Part shown: positions 15,788 to 24,384 of the stretch, in pieces
Layout: each line of letters starts with the position of its first letter
Numbering within the stretch: the stretch's first letter is position 1
From: Halomicrococcus gelatinilyticus
GTDB lineage: Archaea > Halobacteriota > Halobacteria > Halobacteriales > Haladaptataceae
DNA length: 64,000 bases
Direction of reading: 5' to 3'
Assembly: GCA_024227995.1 (NCBI GenBank)
Contig: CP100465.1
Location: 62,001-126,000, forward strand
The notes under the pieces: model-generated
Seen by the model: only the letters and a program-made list of their open reading frames with translations
Told to the model about the DNA's origin: nothing
Databases searched by the model: none
Translations under genes and position numbers: made by a program

Positions 15788-16839
15788 CTTCCGACAACCC
15801 CTTGCTCGAACTGGAAGAGCTCACGGTCAGCTATGGCGACGTCAATGCGGTTCGAGACGTCTCGATCGACATCACCGAAGGCGAAGTACTCTCGATAGTC
15901 GGACCGAGTGGGAGTGGCAAATCGACCCTGATCCGAGCCATCGCCGGGCTCGAAGCAGTCGATCGGGGTCAGGTCACACTCGCTGGCCAGCCGGTCTCCT
16001 CGAACTCGGTGCAGGTGCGGCCGCAGGCCCGAGACATCGGAATGGTCTTCCAGAACTTCGCACTCTGGCCGCACAAGACGGTCCGTGAAAACGTCGCCTT
16101 CCCACTCACTGCGGATGGAGTGGCAGCAGCCACCGTACGCGAGCGTGTTTCAGAGGTTCTCTCACTCGTCGAGTTGGACGGATACGATGAGCGGTATCCA
16201 GGTGACCTGAGCGGCGGACAACAGCAACGGGTCGCCGTGGCACGAGCACTCGCCCCAGACCCGTCGTTACTCCTGCTTGACGAGTGTTTTTCGAGTCTCG
16301 ATGCACGCTTGAAAAACCGTATGCTGTCGGAGCTGGACCGGATTCAATCGGAGATCGGCGTCACGACGGTTTACGTGACACACGACCAGCAAGATGCGAT
16401 GCAGATTGCGGACCGTATGGCTGTTTTGCGTGACGGGACACTGCAACAGGTCGGGTCACCGGTCGACGTGTACCGATCACCGGAAAATGGGTTCGTCGCA
16501 AACTTTGTCGGCGAGATCAACGCGCTCTCGACGGACGTGCTGGCGCAAGCGTTCGGTCATCGCGTGAGTAGTTGCCTCTCCGAGGTGGGTATTCGGCCTG
16601 AAGATCTCCGTTTGCTTCCCGTCGCAGCGACCGATGGTGATCGGCGATCCGTCGCGTCCGAACAGGAAGAACGTACTCGAGGGACGATAGTGGAGGCGAC
16701 GTTCCTGGGAGACCAGACGCGGTACGAGGTCCGCGTCAATGACGTTTCCCTCACCGTCGTCGAACACCCTCGAAAACAGTTCGACGAAGGCTCACCTGTG
16801 CGGGTAGAGTTCGACCGATCCGCACTGGTCGAGATGTGA
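15784..16839 (+). CDS. ABC transporter ATP-binding protein (FbpC/PotA-like)
   Basis: 351 residues. Walker A is GPSGSGKSTLIRAI (about residues 39-52), the Q-loop is MVFQNFALWPHKTVREN, the signature motif is DLSGGQQQRVAVARALA, Walker B is LLLLDECFSSLDARL, and the H-loop is VYVTHDQQDAM. Walker B ends in DEC, where most family members have DEP. A C-terminal TOBE-like regulatory domain follows (GIRPEDLRLLPV and a shorter second half ending near 351). It powers the iron-type importer; the last gene of the operon, coupled by an ATGA overlap to the permease. Confidence 0.93.
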   Translation: MTSDNPLLELEELTVSYGDVNAVRDVSIDITEGEVLSIVGPSGSGKSTLIRAIAGLEAVDRGQVTLAGQPVSSNSVQVRPQARDIGMVFQNFALWPHKTVRENVAFPLTADGVAAATVRERVSEVLSLVELDGYDERYPGDLSGGQQQRVAVARALAPDPSLLLLDECFSSLDARLKNRMLSELDRIQSEIGVTTVYVTHDQQDAMQIADRMAVLRDGTLQQVGSPVDVYRSPENGFVANFVGEINALSTDVLAQAFGHRVSSCLSEVGIRPEDLRLLPVAATDGDRRSVASEQEERTRGTIVEATFLGDQTRYEVRVNDVSLTVVEHPRKQFDEGSPVRVEFDRSALVEM

Positions 16840-17251
16840 TACTCGACCTCGTCGTTCCGGACGACGAATCGTCACCTTCCAAGATATCCGGGGGGACCGG
16901 GACGCCGAGGACGGGTCACTCCTCCCCGAGATCAACTCACGTGGAGCACTCTTCACCGTGAATCGAAAGACTCGCCAGTGGGGGAGTGGATCGTTTCGAC
17001 CTGACCGCACCTCTGTATCGTGGTTCCCATTTTTGGACGCGCGGATTGGAATGCCGATGTCGATCGAGGAGGGCTGTTCTCGGCCGTGTCAGCCGCGTCG
17101 TCCGTCTACAGGCGGGTCACATCGCCTCGCCCTCGTTCAACGACGAATCGTAACCTCGTCGACCAACGCAGCGATTCGATAGGACAGCGTTCGGTCACGC
17201 TGAGAGTTCGTCACGACGCACCCACACGCCCGTGTATTGAGGGTCTCGGCA
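16840..17251. other. Intergenic stretch with repeated motif, no gene
   Basis: Downstream of the iron operon there is no supported gene. The stretch holds copy 2 of a 34-bp motif at 16997-17030, and short similar pieces around GACGAATCGT at 16865 and 17143. It runs into a vapB remnant at 17252. The mosaic suggests remains of earlier insertions. Confidence 0.4.
16997..17030. repeat. Intergenic 34-bp motif, copy 2
   Basis: 29 of 34 positions match 8404-8437 without gaps. Both copies lie in decayed accessory DNA near vapB remnants (copy 1 is 540 bp before one, copy 2 is 220 bp before another). Confidence 0.5.
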
Positions 17252-17332
17252 GTCGTCAAGCGGATTCCGCGCGAACGCTCGCGGACGGTGATGGTTGATA
17301 CCCTCACGGAGGAAGAAGCCCAGAAGTTCGAC
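17252..17332 (+). pseudogene. Third vapB fragment
   Basis: 27 codons align without gaps to the antitoxin gene: VVKRIPRERSRTVMVDTL followed by TEEEAQKFD, against VVERIAGERSWTEVAGIL followed by SDEEAEQLD. Nucleotide similarity is also clear (GTCGTCAAGCGGATT against GTCGTCGAGCGGATT; GAAGAAGCC shared). Neither the antitoxin start nor its C-terminal helix is present. It ends 15 bp before the stop of a subtilase fragment on the other strand. This is a relic, not a gene. Confidence 0.65.
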
Positions 17333-17347
17333 GGCCAGGCTCCCCCG

Positions 17348-17929
17348 TCAGGGCCGGGCGGACGTCACGGCACCGTACGTGTCCAGGTACCCCGAGCCGT
17401 AGTACTTCTCCTCGTACTCGTCTGGCACCGATGCAGTGCGCTCGAGGACGCTCTTGACCTGGTTCGCGTTGAATTGCGGGTTCGCGCTCTTCACCAGCGC
17501 GACGGCGCCGGCGACCTGCGGTGCAGCCATCGACGTGCCGGCGTACCAGTCGTAACCGTAGGTAGCACCCAGGTACTCGCCCGTCTCCTCGTCGAACTCC
17601 GGGACTGCGATGGTGTTCACCACGAAGTCGCGGTCCCAGGGTACGCCCGTTCCGATCGCGTCGAGGTCCGCGTTGCTGCCGGGCGCTCCCAGGTCGACGG
17701 CGTTCGTGCCGTAGTTCGTGTAGAACGCCGGGGCGTACGGTGGTTCCACGAGTCCGTCCTCGCCCCACCGGAATCCGATCGGCCCCGCCGCGCTCACCGT
17801 CAGGCCGCCGGCGGTCTCCGAGGAGTCGCGCTGGTCCTCGTCGAACTGGAGCGTGCCACGATGGTCGCTCGCACTCCGTGCTATTTTATAACTGCTTCCT
17901 CCCTTAGAAATATAAAATAACGCGACCAT
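17348..17929 (-). pseudogene. Subtilisin-like serine protease (S8), C-terminal fragment
   Basis: The frame encodes the end of a subtilase catalytic domain: YAPAFYTNYGTNAVDLGAPG, then the active-site serine motif WYAGTSMAAPQVAGAVALVK and a terminal helix (NANQVKSVLERTASV). The catalytic Asp and His blocks and the oxyanion-hole Asn region are missing. The first 25 residues derive from A/T-rich DNA unlike protease sequence, so the 5' two-thirds have been deleted. Full-length relatives are Tat-exported halolysins. The fragment cannot be active. It lies between a vapB remnant and the MacB-type ABC genes. Confidence 0.8.
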
Positions 17930-18051
17930 AATATTATAAGCAATTGTTCCGTGGTGGATTGATCCGGGGGTGAACTCGGAGAGATGAAGCGACCAGATGG
18001 CACGCTACGACACAGTCGCAAATCACTCCGGAGGGATACTGCACTGGCCGT

Positions 18052-19308
18052 TCACTCGTACCGAAGTGCTTCGATCGGATCGGTTCGGGCACCGTTCCAC
18101 GCGGGGTAGAGCCCTGCGACCACGCCGACGACGATCCCCACGATGACGGCGATGCCGGCCCACTCCAGCGGGAACGTGAACGGGAGATCGAGCACCCGCG
18201 TCGCCCCGTAGCCGGCGAGGACGCCGACCACGATTCCCATGACGGAGCCGATCACGCCGAGGACGACCGCCTCGACCAAAAAGAGCTGGAGGACGTCGCG
18301 ATTCTGGAATCCGACGGCTTTCATGATCCCGATCTCGCGGGTGCGTTCGGTCACGCTGACCAGCATGATGTTGGCGATGCCGATGGCACCGACGACGAGC
18401 GAGATGACTGCGATGCCGGTGATGAACCCCGTGAACGTGTCCAGGATGCTCTGGATCTGCTCGACGAACTCCTCGTTCGTCTGGACGGACGTCTCGTACG
18501 ACGACGGGAGGAGTTCGCGCGCGTCGGAATCAGACTCGAGGTAGGTCGCGACACGCTCTGACACGGCGTCGACCTGTTCGTACTCCGTTGCCACGACGGT
18601 CAGCTGCGAGTAGACGCGCTGGCGGTCGCCCGTCGACGGGCTCGCGAGCCGGGTCTGCACGAAGGGGTCGGTCGGACCGTACACCAGCGGTCGGCTGAGA
18701 CCGCCACCCGGCTGGAAGCCACCTCCGGACGGCGCTTCGAGGATGCCGACGACGGTCGCGTTCACCGTCTCACCACTGCTGTACGTGATCGCCATCGTCT
18801 CCCCGACCGAGACGTTCTCCTCGAAGACCGTCGCCGCCGCGTTGTTGAGGACGACCTCGCGTTCGCCGAGCGCGAAGGCACCCCCGGCAGAGAAGTTCTC
18901 TCGTCCTGTTCGTTCGAAGTAGCCGGGCGTGGTCGCGACCATCGACGAGAGGCCGACGGTCTGGTTGCGGAACGCGACGCCGGAGAGCGAGACGCTTCCC
19001 TGTGGAACGACCGCTTCGACTCCCTGGAGGCCCTGGATCTCCTGGACGTCGTGTTCGGTGAAGACCGTCTGTCCGCTCTCTATCCCTGGACCTCCCTGCG
19101 CGCCTTCCGGCTGGGTCGTCACGGTCATCGTCGGTGACTGCCCGGCGGCGACGTCACCGATGACAGCACTCTCCAGGCTTGCCCCGAGCATGACGAACGT
19201 GATGACTGCCCCGACGCCGATGACGACCCCGAGCGTGGTCAGCGTCGAGCGGAGGCGGTGACCGCGGATCGACCGCCAGGCCATCCGGAAGCTTTCGAGG
19301 GCGTCCAT
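18052..19308 (-). CDS. MacB/FtsX-type ABC transporter permease
   Basis: 418 residues from ATG at 19308. One TM near the start (LTTLGVVIGVGAVITFVMLG), a large extracytoplasmic MacB periplasmic-core-like domain (about 45-280), then three TMs at the C-terminus (ITGIAVISLVVGAIGIANIM, a VVLGVIGSVMGIVVGVLAG region, and AGIAVIVGIVVGVVAGLYPA). The cytoplasmic motif VTERTREIGIMKAVGF and the ending ARTDPIEALRYE are typical of LolE/MacB/FtsX permeases. Such pairs export lipoproteins, peptides or antibiotics, or act in membrane stress. A one-base overlap (TGATG) links it to the ATPase gene. The long open frame continuing upstream to 20238 is an out-of-frame shadow of the ATPase. Confidence 0.9.
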   Translation of the reverse strand: MDALESFRMAWRSIRGHRLRSTLTTLGVVIGVGAVITFVMLGASLESAVIGDVAAGQSPTMTVTTQPEGAQGGPGIESGQTVFTEHDVQEIQGLQGVEAVVPQGSVSLSGVAFRNQTVGLSSMVATTPGYFERTGRENFSAGGAFALGEREVVLNNAAATVFEENVSVGETMAITYSSGETVNATVVGILEAPSGGGFQPGGGLSRPLVYGPTDPFVQTRLASPSTGDRQRVYSQLTVVATEYEQVDAVSERVATYLESDSDARELLPSSYETSVQTNEEFVEQIQSILDTFTGFITGIAVISLVVGAIGIANIMLVSVTERTREIGIMKAVGFQNRDVLQLFLVEAVVLGVIGSVMGIVVGVLAGYGATRVLDLPFTFPLEWAGIAVIVGIVVGVVAGLYPAWNGARTDPIEALRYE

Positions 19309-20066
19309 CAGTCGACCTCCCGGTCGTCGACCGGTGTGCGTCGCGGTGACTCGACGGTCTCGATGCGCTCCAGTCTGCCGTCGAGGAGGTGGAGTATCCG
19401 GTCGGCGTGCTCGGCGATCCGGCGCTCGTGGGTCACCACCAGCAGCGTGTTGCCGGCGGCGTGGAGGTCGGCGAAGCGGTCCATGATGGTCGCGCCCGTC
19501 TCGGTGTCGACGTTGCCCGTCGGTTCGTCGGCCAGGAGCAGCGTCGGGTCGTTGACGAGCGCCCGGGCGATGGCGACCCGCTGGCGCTGCCCGCCCGACA
19601 GCTCGTTCGGCAGGTGGTCGGCGCGGTCGGCCAGCCCGACGCGGTCCAGCAGCGTCTGTGCGCGCTCGGTCCGCTGGTCGCGAGCGACGTCCCGGGCGAC
19701 CATCGGCAGGGCGACGTTCTGCAGGGCGCTGAGTCGCGGCATCAGGTTGAACGTCTGGAAGACGAAGCCGATCTCCTCGCCGCGGAGCCGCGTTCGCTCG
19801 CGGTCGGAGAGGCTCGTCACGTCCCGACCGTTGACGACGACCGTCCCGTCGGTCGGCGTGTCGAGACACCCGATCAGGTTCATCAGGGTGCTCTTGCCGG
19901 AGCCACTCGGTCCCATGACCGCCGTGTAGGAGCCACGCGGCAACTCGAAGGAGATGCCGTCGAGGGCGTGGACGGGCTGGCCGACGCGATACGTCTTGCG
20001 CACCTGCTGAACGGAGACCGCCGTCTCGTCGGACGGGGCGGTCGCTGTCGTCGTGGAGTCGGTCAC
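19308..20066 (-). CDS. MacB-type ABC transporter ATP-binding protein
   Basis: 252 residues from a GTG at 20066 (MTDSTTTATAPSDETAV); a GTG at 20081 is the alternative and no ATG is available. Walker A is MGPSGSGKSTLMNLIGC, Q-loop VFQTFNLMPRLSALQNV, signature ELSGGQRQRVAIARAL, Walker B LLLADEPTGNVDTETG, H-loop VVTHERRIA. The ADEPTGNLD-like Walker B region is diagnostic of the LolD/MacB/FtsE class. It pairs with the permease at 18052-19308. The pair lies 750 bp from the halocin-like gene on the opposite strand and might serve it, but no promoter or overlap links them. Confidence 0.92.
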   Translation of the reverse strand: MTDSTTTATAPSDETAVSVQQVRKTYRVGQPVHALDGISFELPRGSYTAVMGPSGSGKSTLMNLIGCLDTPTDGTVVVNGRDVTSLSDRERTRLRGEEIGFVFQTFNLMPRLSALQNVALPMVARDVARDQRTERAQTLLDRVGLADRADHLPNELSGGQRQRVAIARALVNDPTLLLADEPTGNVDTETGATIMDRFADLHAAGNTLLVVTHERRIAEHADRILHLLDGRLERIETVESPRRTPVDDREVD

Positions 20067-20814
20067 GATGCTCCCCACCACCCTGGTTGCAGACCGTTTG
20101 CTGGCACCGACGACGGTACGGCACCGACACGGATATATCGTCGTGGTGCGGTCCGCCCACCAGCCCCTGGCGCTTCAGCGGTCGAACGTCGACCGGCATC
20201 CGGTCGGCTCGAACGCCGCTTCCCGTCACAGGTGTCACCGCTCACGTTGTTTCGACGCGTTCGAAGCGATACGTTCGGACCAGACCATGCTCGTCGAGGA
20301 GACGAACGGCGTGGCCAGTCGACGCCGACCGGATAGCTGTCGGTTGCTACGGAGGTGACAGCGAATCGTCAATTCAGGCCTGGACTGGAATCAGAACAAC
20401 AGTTTTGCGCTCTTCCTCATAGAACAGCAATATTGGACCCCGTTCCTCGATGCCCCACTGCAGACAGGGCGTCAGATGCTGCTCATCAGCGTGGAACCGG
20501 TGCCTGAACGGCTCGAACCGGTACCGGTCGAACACTGCCCCCTGACGTCACACCCGTCGCGCCCCTCCGTGACCGCGCGATAACAAGCCGTCGCATCGAA
20601 CGCTCCGGCCTTGCTGCACCTTCTATCGTGACGCCGAGCTAAGTCACTCGCGACACCGGTCCGCCAACCGCGCTAGTTCGAGGATGGTTTGCCGTGCCGG
20701 TGGGTATCGTCCCGTTCTGAATCGGTTCCGGCGGCATCGATACCGAGTATCAACCATTAGTATATGATTAGCTACAATACATTTTTATATTTTTATTTTA
20801 TAAGTGTGTATGAA
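20067..20814. other. Long intergenic stretch, no gene; halocin promoter at its end
   Basis: About 730 bp separate the ABC pair from the halocin-like gene. No frame has credible coding character. The last 60 bp are strikingly A/T-rich (20761-20810, with runs of T and ATTTTATAA), providing a TATA element about 20-30 bp before the ATG at 20815. Confidence 0.45.
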
Positions 20815-21558
20815 ATGTCGGAAACTAACGGCCACGACGGACTCAACCGTCGAAAGGTACTGAAAAGTATGGCTACAGTAGGAGCAGTAGGTGTTGCTGG
20901 GATAGGTGCCGCTGGTGGTAGCCAGGCAAAGGATGCTGACCCTGACGTAGAGATAGAGGAGATAAGTGGTAAAAAGAAGGGCAAGATACTTGCGACGATA
21001 CAGGGAAGCGAGGAGTTCAAGTTAGTGTCGAAGAAGATGCGGGATAACGGGGAAGCGAAAATTGAACCCACTCCAGATGTGTTCAAGTCCTTCGATCAGG
21101 ACGATAACGCGTATTATATCGCTTCATACGTCCTAGATGATGGCAAGCCTCGAAAGGAAATCACTGCTACGACCCAGGATGGAGTGGTTTCAGCTACTGG
21201 TTCTGTGATGAGTTACAGCGACGGTGAACCCGAGCGTGTGAAACAATACATCGCCGAAGATGAATCGATTCGCGTCGATAAGGCAAAGATCAACCAGGAC
21301 TCGATCGAGCCAACCGGTGAATTTGGAACCGCCGACTATCCTGATGTTTGTCCTTACTGTAAGGGGGCTGTTCCGATAGCGTGCTTTATCGGCTGTGCGG
21401 GAGGAGTCGGAGCTATTTGCGCTGCTCTCAGTGCTGCTGCACCAGCAGGCGCCACCTGTTTCGGCGTGATCGGCAAACTCTGTAACACGATTACGCGAAC
21501 GGGATGCTCCGGAAATAACGCACAGACGCTCTGTGAAATGGCTGGTCTCTGCCAGTAA
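20815..21558 (+). CDS. Halocin C8-like microhalocin precursor
   Basis: 247 residues from ATG 20815; an ATG at 20764 would add 17 hydrophobic residues ahead of the Tat motif and is unlikely. The N-terminus is a Tat signal (LNRRKVLKSMATVGAVGVAG). Residues about 40-165 form a hydrophilic, lysine- and acid-rich pro-region. The last 75 residues contain ten cysteines spaced as in halocin C8: CPYCKGAVPIACFIGCAGG, then IC, TCFGVIGKLC, TGC, LCEMAGLC near the end. Halocin C8 is made as a Tat-exported proprotein whose C-terminus is the antimicrobial peptide and whose N-terminal part (HalI) gives immunity. The same division is inferred here. The gene is lower in G+C than its surroundings, suggesting transfer. 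Confidence 0.85.
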   Translation: MSETNGHDGLNRRKVLKSMATVGAVGVAGIGAAGGSQAKDADPDVEIEEISGKKKGKILATIQGSEEFKLVSKKMRDNGEAKIEPTPDVFKSFDQDDNAYYIASYVLDDGKPRKEITATTQDGVVSATGSVMSYSDGEPERVKQYIAEDESIRVDKAKINQDSIEPTGEFGTADYPDVCPYCKGAVPIACFIGCAGGVGAICAALSAAAPAGATCFGVIGKLCNTITRTGCSGNNAQTLCEMAGLCQ

Positions 21559-21606
21559 TACATTTGTGCCTGCCACCAATAGATATCACGCTATCACGAT
21601 GTCGTG

Positions 21607-21879
21607 ATGTTCCCTGAGAGAAACATGGACTGGGAAAACGCAAAGAATCCGCTTCTGTATTTTGTCTTAATTATCGTTCCGTTAGGGATAATATTGGATT
21701 ATGCAATATTGCCCAACATAGATAGTGGTGAGATGGAGCTTGTGGTGGTGTTTCTATATTTCACTATACTGTTCTGCCCAACAGAATATCTTTATAATGC
21801 CGACGTGAACCGTGCAGTGAGAGATGGACTCACTTATGCAGTGATACTCACCATCCTGTACCGATTTTACATGCTTTGA
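21607..21879 (+). CDS. Small three-span membrane protein downstream of the halocin gene
   Basis: 90 residues from ATG 21607 (ATG 21625 also possible). Hydrophobic spans are LLYFVLIIVPLGIILDYAIL, MELVVVFLYFTILFCP and the C-terminal GLTYAVILTILYRFYML. The region is A/T-rich like the halocin gene, on the same strand, 48 bp downstream. No family is recognised. Position and size suggest an accessory immunity or transport factor for the peptide; that is inference only. Confidence 0.6.
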   Translation: MFPERNMDWENAKNPLLYFVLIIVPLGIILDYAILPNIDSGEMELVVVFLYFTILFCPTEYLYNADVNRAVRDGLTYAVILTILYRFYML

Positions 21880-22087
21880 CTTCTGTCCTGCAGTCGTTTG
21901 CTTTACAGCGCAGTCGAATTAGACGAGCCTCTTCGTTGGGTGTCGACACTAATAGCGGTGCCGGCAGAACGAATCCGGGGAATTAGAAGGTACCCTTTTC
22001 CAGATCGAGTGAGTACGACTCACTACAGCGACCCATGGGCGTTCGACAGTGAGATAGAGAAACGCTGGGAAGTGTCAAATACATCAG

Positions 22088-22348
22088 ATGGGACGAGACG
22101 AGATTCACAAGTTGACGCTGGGCGCGACAATGATCGTGATCGGTATCGCACCTGCTGTACTGTTCCTCCTCAGAGCAGTTCCAGGGATAGTGTTCGTGAG
22201 CAACGTCGGCGGGGGGACGGACCAACTCGTCTTCGACAACCTCGTCGTTCAACTCGTTCTGAGTGGATTTGGACTCTTCCTCGCAGCGATGGGTGTCTTT
22301 ATCATCAGATACGGACAGCCAGAGTCGCCGGGCCAGGACCTCTATTAG
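22088..22348 (+). CDS. Small two-span membrane protein
   Basis: 86 residues. Spans: LTLGATMIVIGIAPAVLFLL with a following hydrophobic turn, and VVQLVLSGFGLFLAAMGVFII; the loop between is Gly/Asp-rich (GGGTDQLVFDN). A short cytoplasmic tail follows. An inverted repeat GTGAGT-ACG-ACTCAC (22009-22023) lies about 65-80 bp upstream. It may belong to the halocin-associated group or be an unrelated haloarchaeal small membrane protein. No family recognised. Confidence 0.6.
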   Translation: MGRDEIHKLTLGATMIVIGIAPAVLFLLRAVPGIVFVSNVGGGTDQLVFDNLVVQLVLSGFGLFLAAMGVFIIRYGQPESPGQDLY

Positions 22349-22748
22349 TCGATTCCGACGCAGTTCGATACGTCAGGATTGATTCGACGCGTGAAAGTCT
22401 CCTCCTGGGTAGCGAACCGTTGGGTCGGCCTTCGCAGTAGCCGATGCTGCGACCGGTGCTCAGCGGCCGCTTCGCAGAACGACAGCAGACGACCCTCGAA
22501 ATCCCGTACGACTCGGGTCTTCGAGTGACCCCGGATACTGTCGGGTGAGCACGTCTCTGGATCGCCAGACGCGTCTTCGTCGACGTTCAACCGGTAGCTA
22601 CGGTAACGGACGCGTTCGTCGAGCCGTATCGGAGGGTGGACGCGGCGTGAGCAGTTTCAGGGCTTCGTTTCGCTCGTTCCGCAGTGCTCTACCGCAACAC
22701 GTCCCGTCGAGCGGACGGCGACTGTGCTGAGATAGCGACGGAGCGGCG
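22349..22748. other. Gene-free stretch
   Basis: No supported gene or RNA. The frames present are arginine/serine-rich shadows without starts or motifs. It separates the halocin region from the chemoreceptor gene. Confidence 0.4.
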
Positions 22749-24107
22749 TTACTCGAGGACGTCCTCGATGTCCTGTTCGATGGTCAGGATGCTCTCCTCG
22801 ATGTCCTCGACCATCATCGTCTGCTCCTCGTTCGCCGCCGCGACGTTCTGGACGGCTCCGGCGACCTCCTCTCCACGGTCGGCGACCGAATCGACCATGC
22901 TCGCGATCTCCTCCGCGCTCGCGGCCTGTTCGTCGGTCGCGCTCGCTATCTCGGTGATCCCGGAGTCCGTGTCCTCCAGCGCGCTCAGGATCTCCTCCTG
23001 GTTCTCGACGACGGTCTGGATCTCCCCGACGACGGCACCGATCTCCTCGTTCGTCGTCTCGACGCTCTCGACCGTGTCCAGCGTGGTTCCGCGGACGTCC
23101 GAGACGATGCGTTCGATGTCGTCCGCCCGTTCTTTCGACTGTTCGGCGAGGTCCTTGATCTCCTCGGCGACCACGGCGAAGCCGTCACCGCTCTCGCTGG
23201 CTCGCGCGGCCTCGATGTTGGCGTTGAGCGCGAGCAGGTTCGTCTGGTCGGCGATGTCGTTGATGACGTCGACGATCTCGTCGATCTCGTCGATGCCCTC
23301 GGCGAGCTCCGTCGCGTCGTCCGCGACGCTGTCTGCCTCCGCCGCCACTTCGTCCATCGTGTCGAGCGTCTCCCGCGCCGCGTCCGCCGACTCCTCGGCG
23401 AGCGCCTTCGTCTGCTCGCTCTGGCTGCTGACCTCCTCCGCGCTGGAGGCGATCTCTTCGACCGTCGCACTGAACGTCGACACCTCCTCCTGGACTTCGG
23501 TGAGGCTGTCGGACTGTTCCTCGGCGAGTTCGCTGATCTCCTGTGAGTTCTCGGCGACGTCGGTCGCCGAGTCGTTGAGTTCCCCGACGGCACTCTCGAC
23601 CTCGTCGGTCATCTGGTCCTGGAGGTCCTGGATCTGCTGTTGCTGTTCGATGAGCGTCGTCACCTGGGTGAGCACTTCGACGGCCCCGACGACGTCGCCG
23701 TCCGGGTCCGCGATCGGGACGCCGAGCGCACGGGCGTGCTTCGTCCCGTCAGGCGTCTCCGCCGACCGGATCTCGTCCTCGCGGATGACCTGGCCGGTCC
23801 GGATGACTTCCTCTGCGAGGGTCTCGTCCTGTCCTTCCGTCCCGAAGACGTCGTACGCGTGTTGCCCGACGACCTTCTCCGCCGGGTAGCCGGTGAGGGA
23901 TTCGGCGCCGTCGTTCCAGCGCGTGATGTGCCCCGTCTCCTCGACGACGAACGCCGGCTCCGGGAACGTGTCGACGAGCGACCTGAACGCGGTCCTCCAG
24001 AAGGCGGTCGCATCGGTACCTGCTTCCGGTTCGACACTGCGCGTGTTCCGAGTTTCCGCAGACATTTCTCGACTGGTAGACTTATCTAACACCATATATA
24101 TGCCCAT
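22749..24107 (-). CDS. Soluble PAS-containing methyl-accepting chemotaxis transducer
   Basis: 452 residues, ATG at 24107 or 24095. No membrane span is visible, so this is a cytoplasmic transducer. A PAS domain occupies about residues 45-155 (FPEPAFVVEETGHITRWNDG, SLTGYPAEKVVGQHAYDVFG). A long coiled-coil signalling domain follows, with the conserved CheA/CheW-binding hairpin tip IADQTNLLALNANIEAARA and GDGFAVVAEEIKDLAEQS. Glutamate pairs suited to methylation occur on either side. It senses an intracellular cue (redox, ligand or light-derived) and controls the chemotaxis kinase. The gene is monocistronic; a CheY-like gene lies 14 kb upstream. Confidence 0.92.
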   Translation of the reverse strand: MGIYMVLDKSTSREMSAETRNTRSVEPEAGTDATAFWRTAFRSLVDTFPEPAFVVEETGHITRWNDGAESLTGYPAEKVVGQHAYDVFGTEGQDETLAEEVIRTGQVIREDEIRSAETPDGTKHARALGVPIADPDGDVVGAVEVLTQVTTLIEQQQQIQDLQDQMTDEVESAVGELNDSATDVAENSQEISELAEEQSDSLTEVQEEVSTFSATVEEIASSAEEVSSQSEQTKALAEESADAARETLDTMDEVAAEADSVADDATELAEGIDEIDEIVDVINDIADQTNLLALNANIEAARASESGDGFAVVAEEIKDLAEQSKERADDIERIVSDVRGTTLDTVESVETTNEEIGAVVGEIQTVVENQEEILSALEDTDSGITEIASATDEQAASAEEIASMVDSVADRGEEVAGAVQNVAAANEEQTMMVEDIEESILTIEQDIEDVLE

Positions 24108-24384
24108 GAACAGGCCATGGTCTAGCGTACCAGTCGTCGTAGAAACTTCGAAAGCAACCGGAACAGTTCGGGCGGGACGCGGGAGTCAATCTCCGGGACT
24201 ACGGGAGGTTAGCGTCGGCCTACGACCGGCGACCGATCGAACGAACCGTCGTGGTGACGGCGACTTATAGAAAAGGGTTGTCCACGGTTGCGTGACGAGG
24301 TATCTCACGTCCGGTCTCCAGCGCGTGAGAATCGAACGAACGGTTATTGCCCGTGAGCGCTAGGTGCTGGTGAGGGGTTTCACG

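Noticed and set aside
18052..20238. A single 728-residue fused ABC protein on the minus strand
   Set aside because: The first 310 residues are an out-of-frame reading of the ATPase gene. The true permease starts at 19308 with MDALESF, overlapping the ATPase stop by one base.
20764..20814. Earlier ATG for the halocin-like gene
   Set aside because: It would add a hydrophobic stretch before the Tat motif and remove the promoter spacing. ATG 20815 gives a canonical Tat start.
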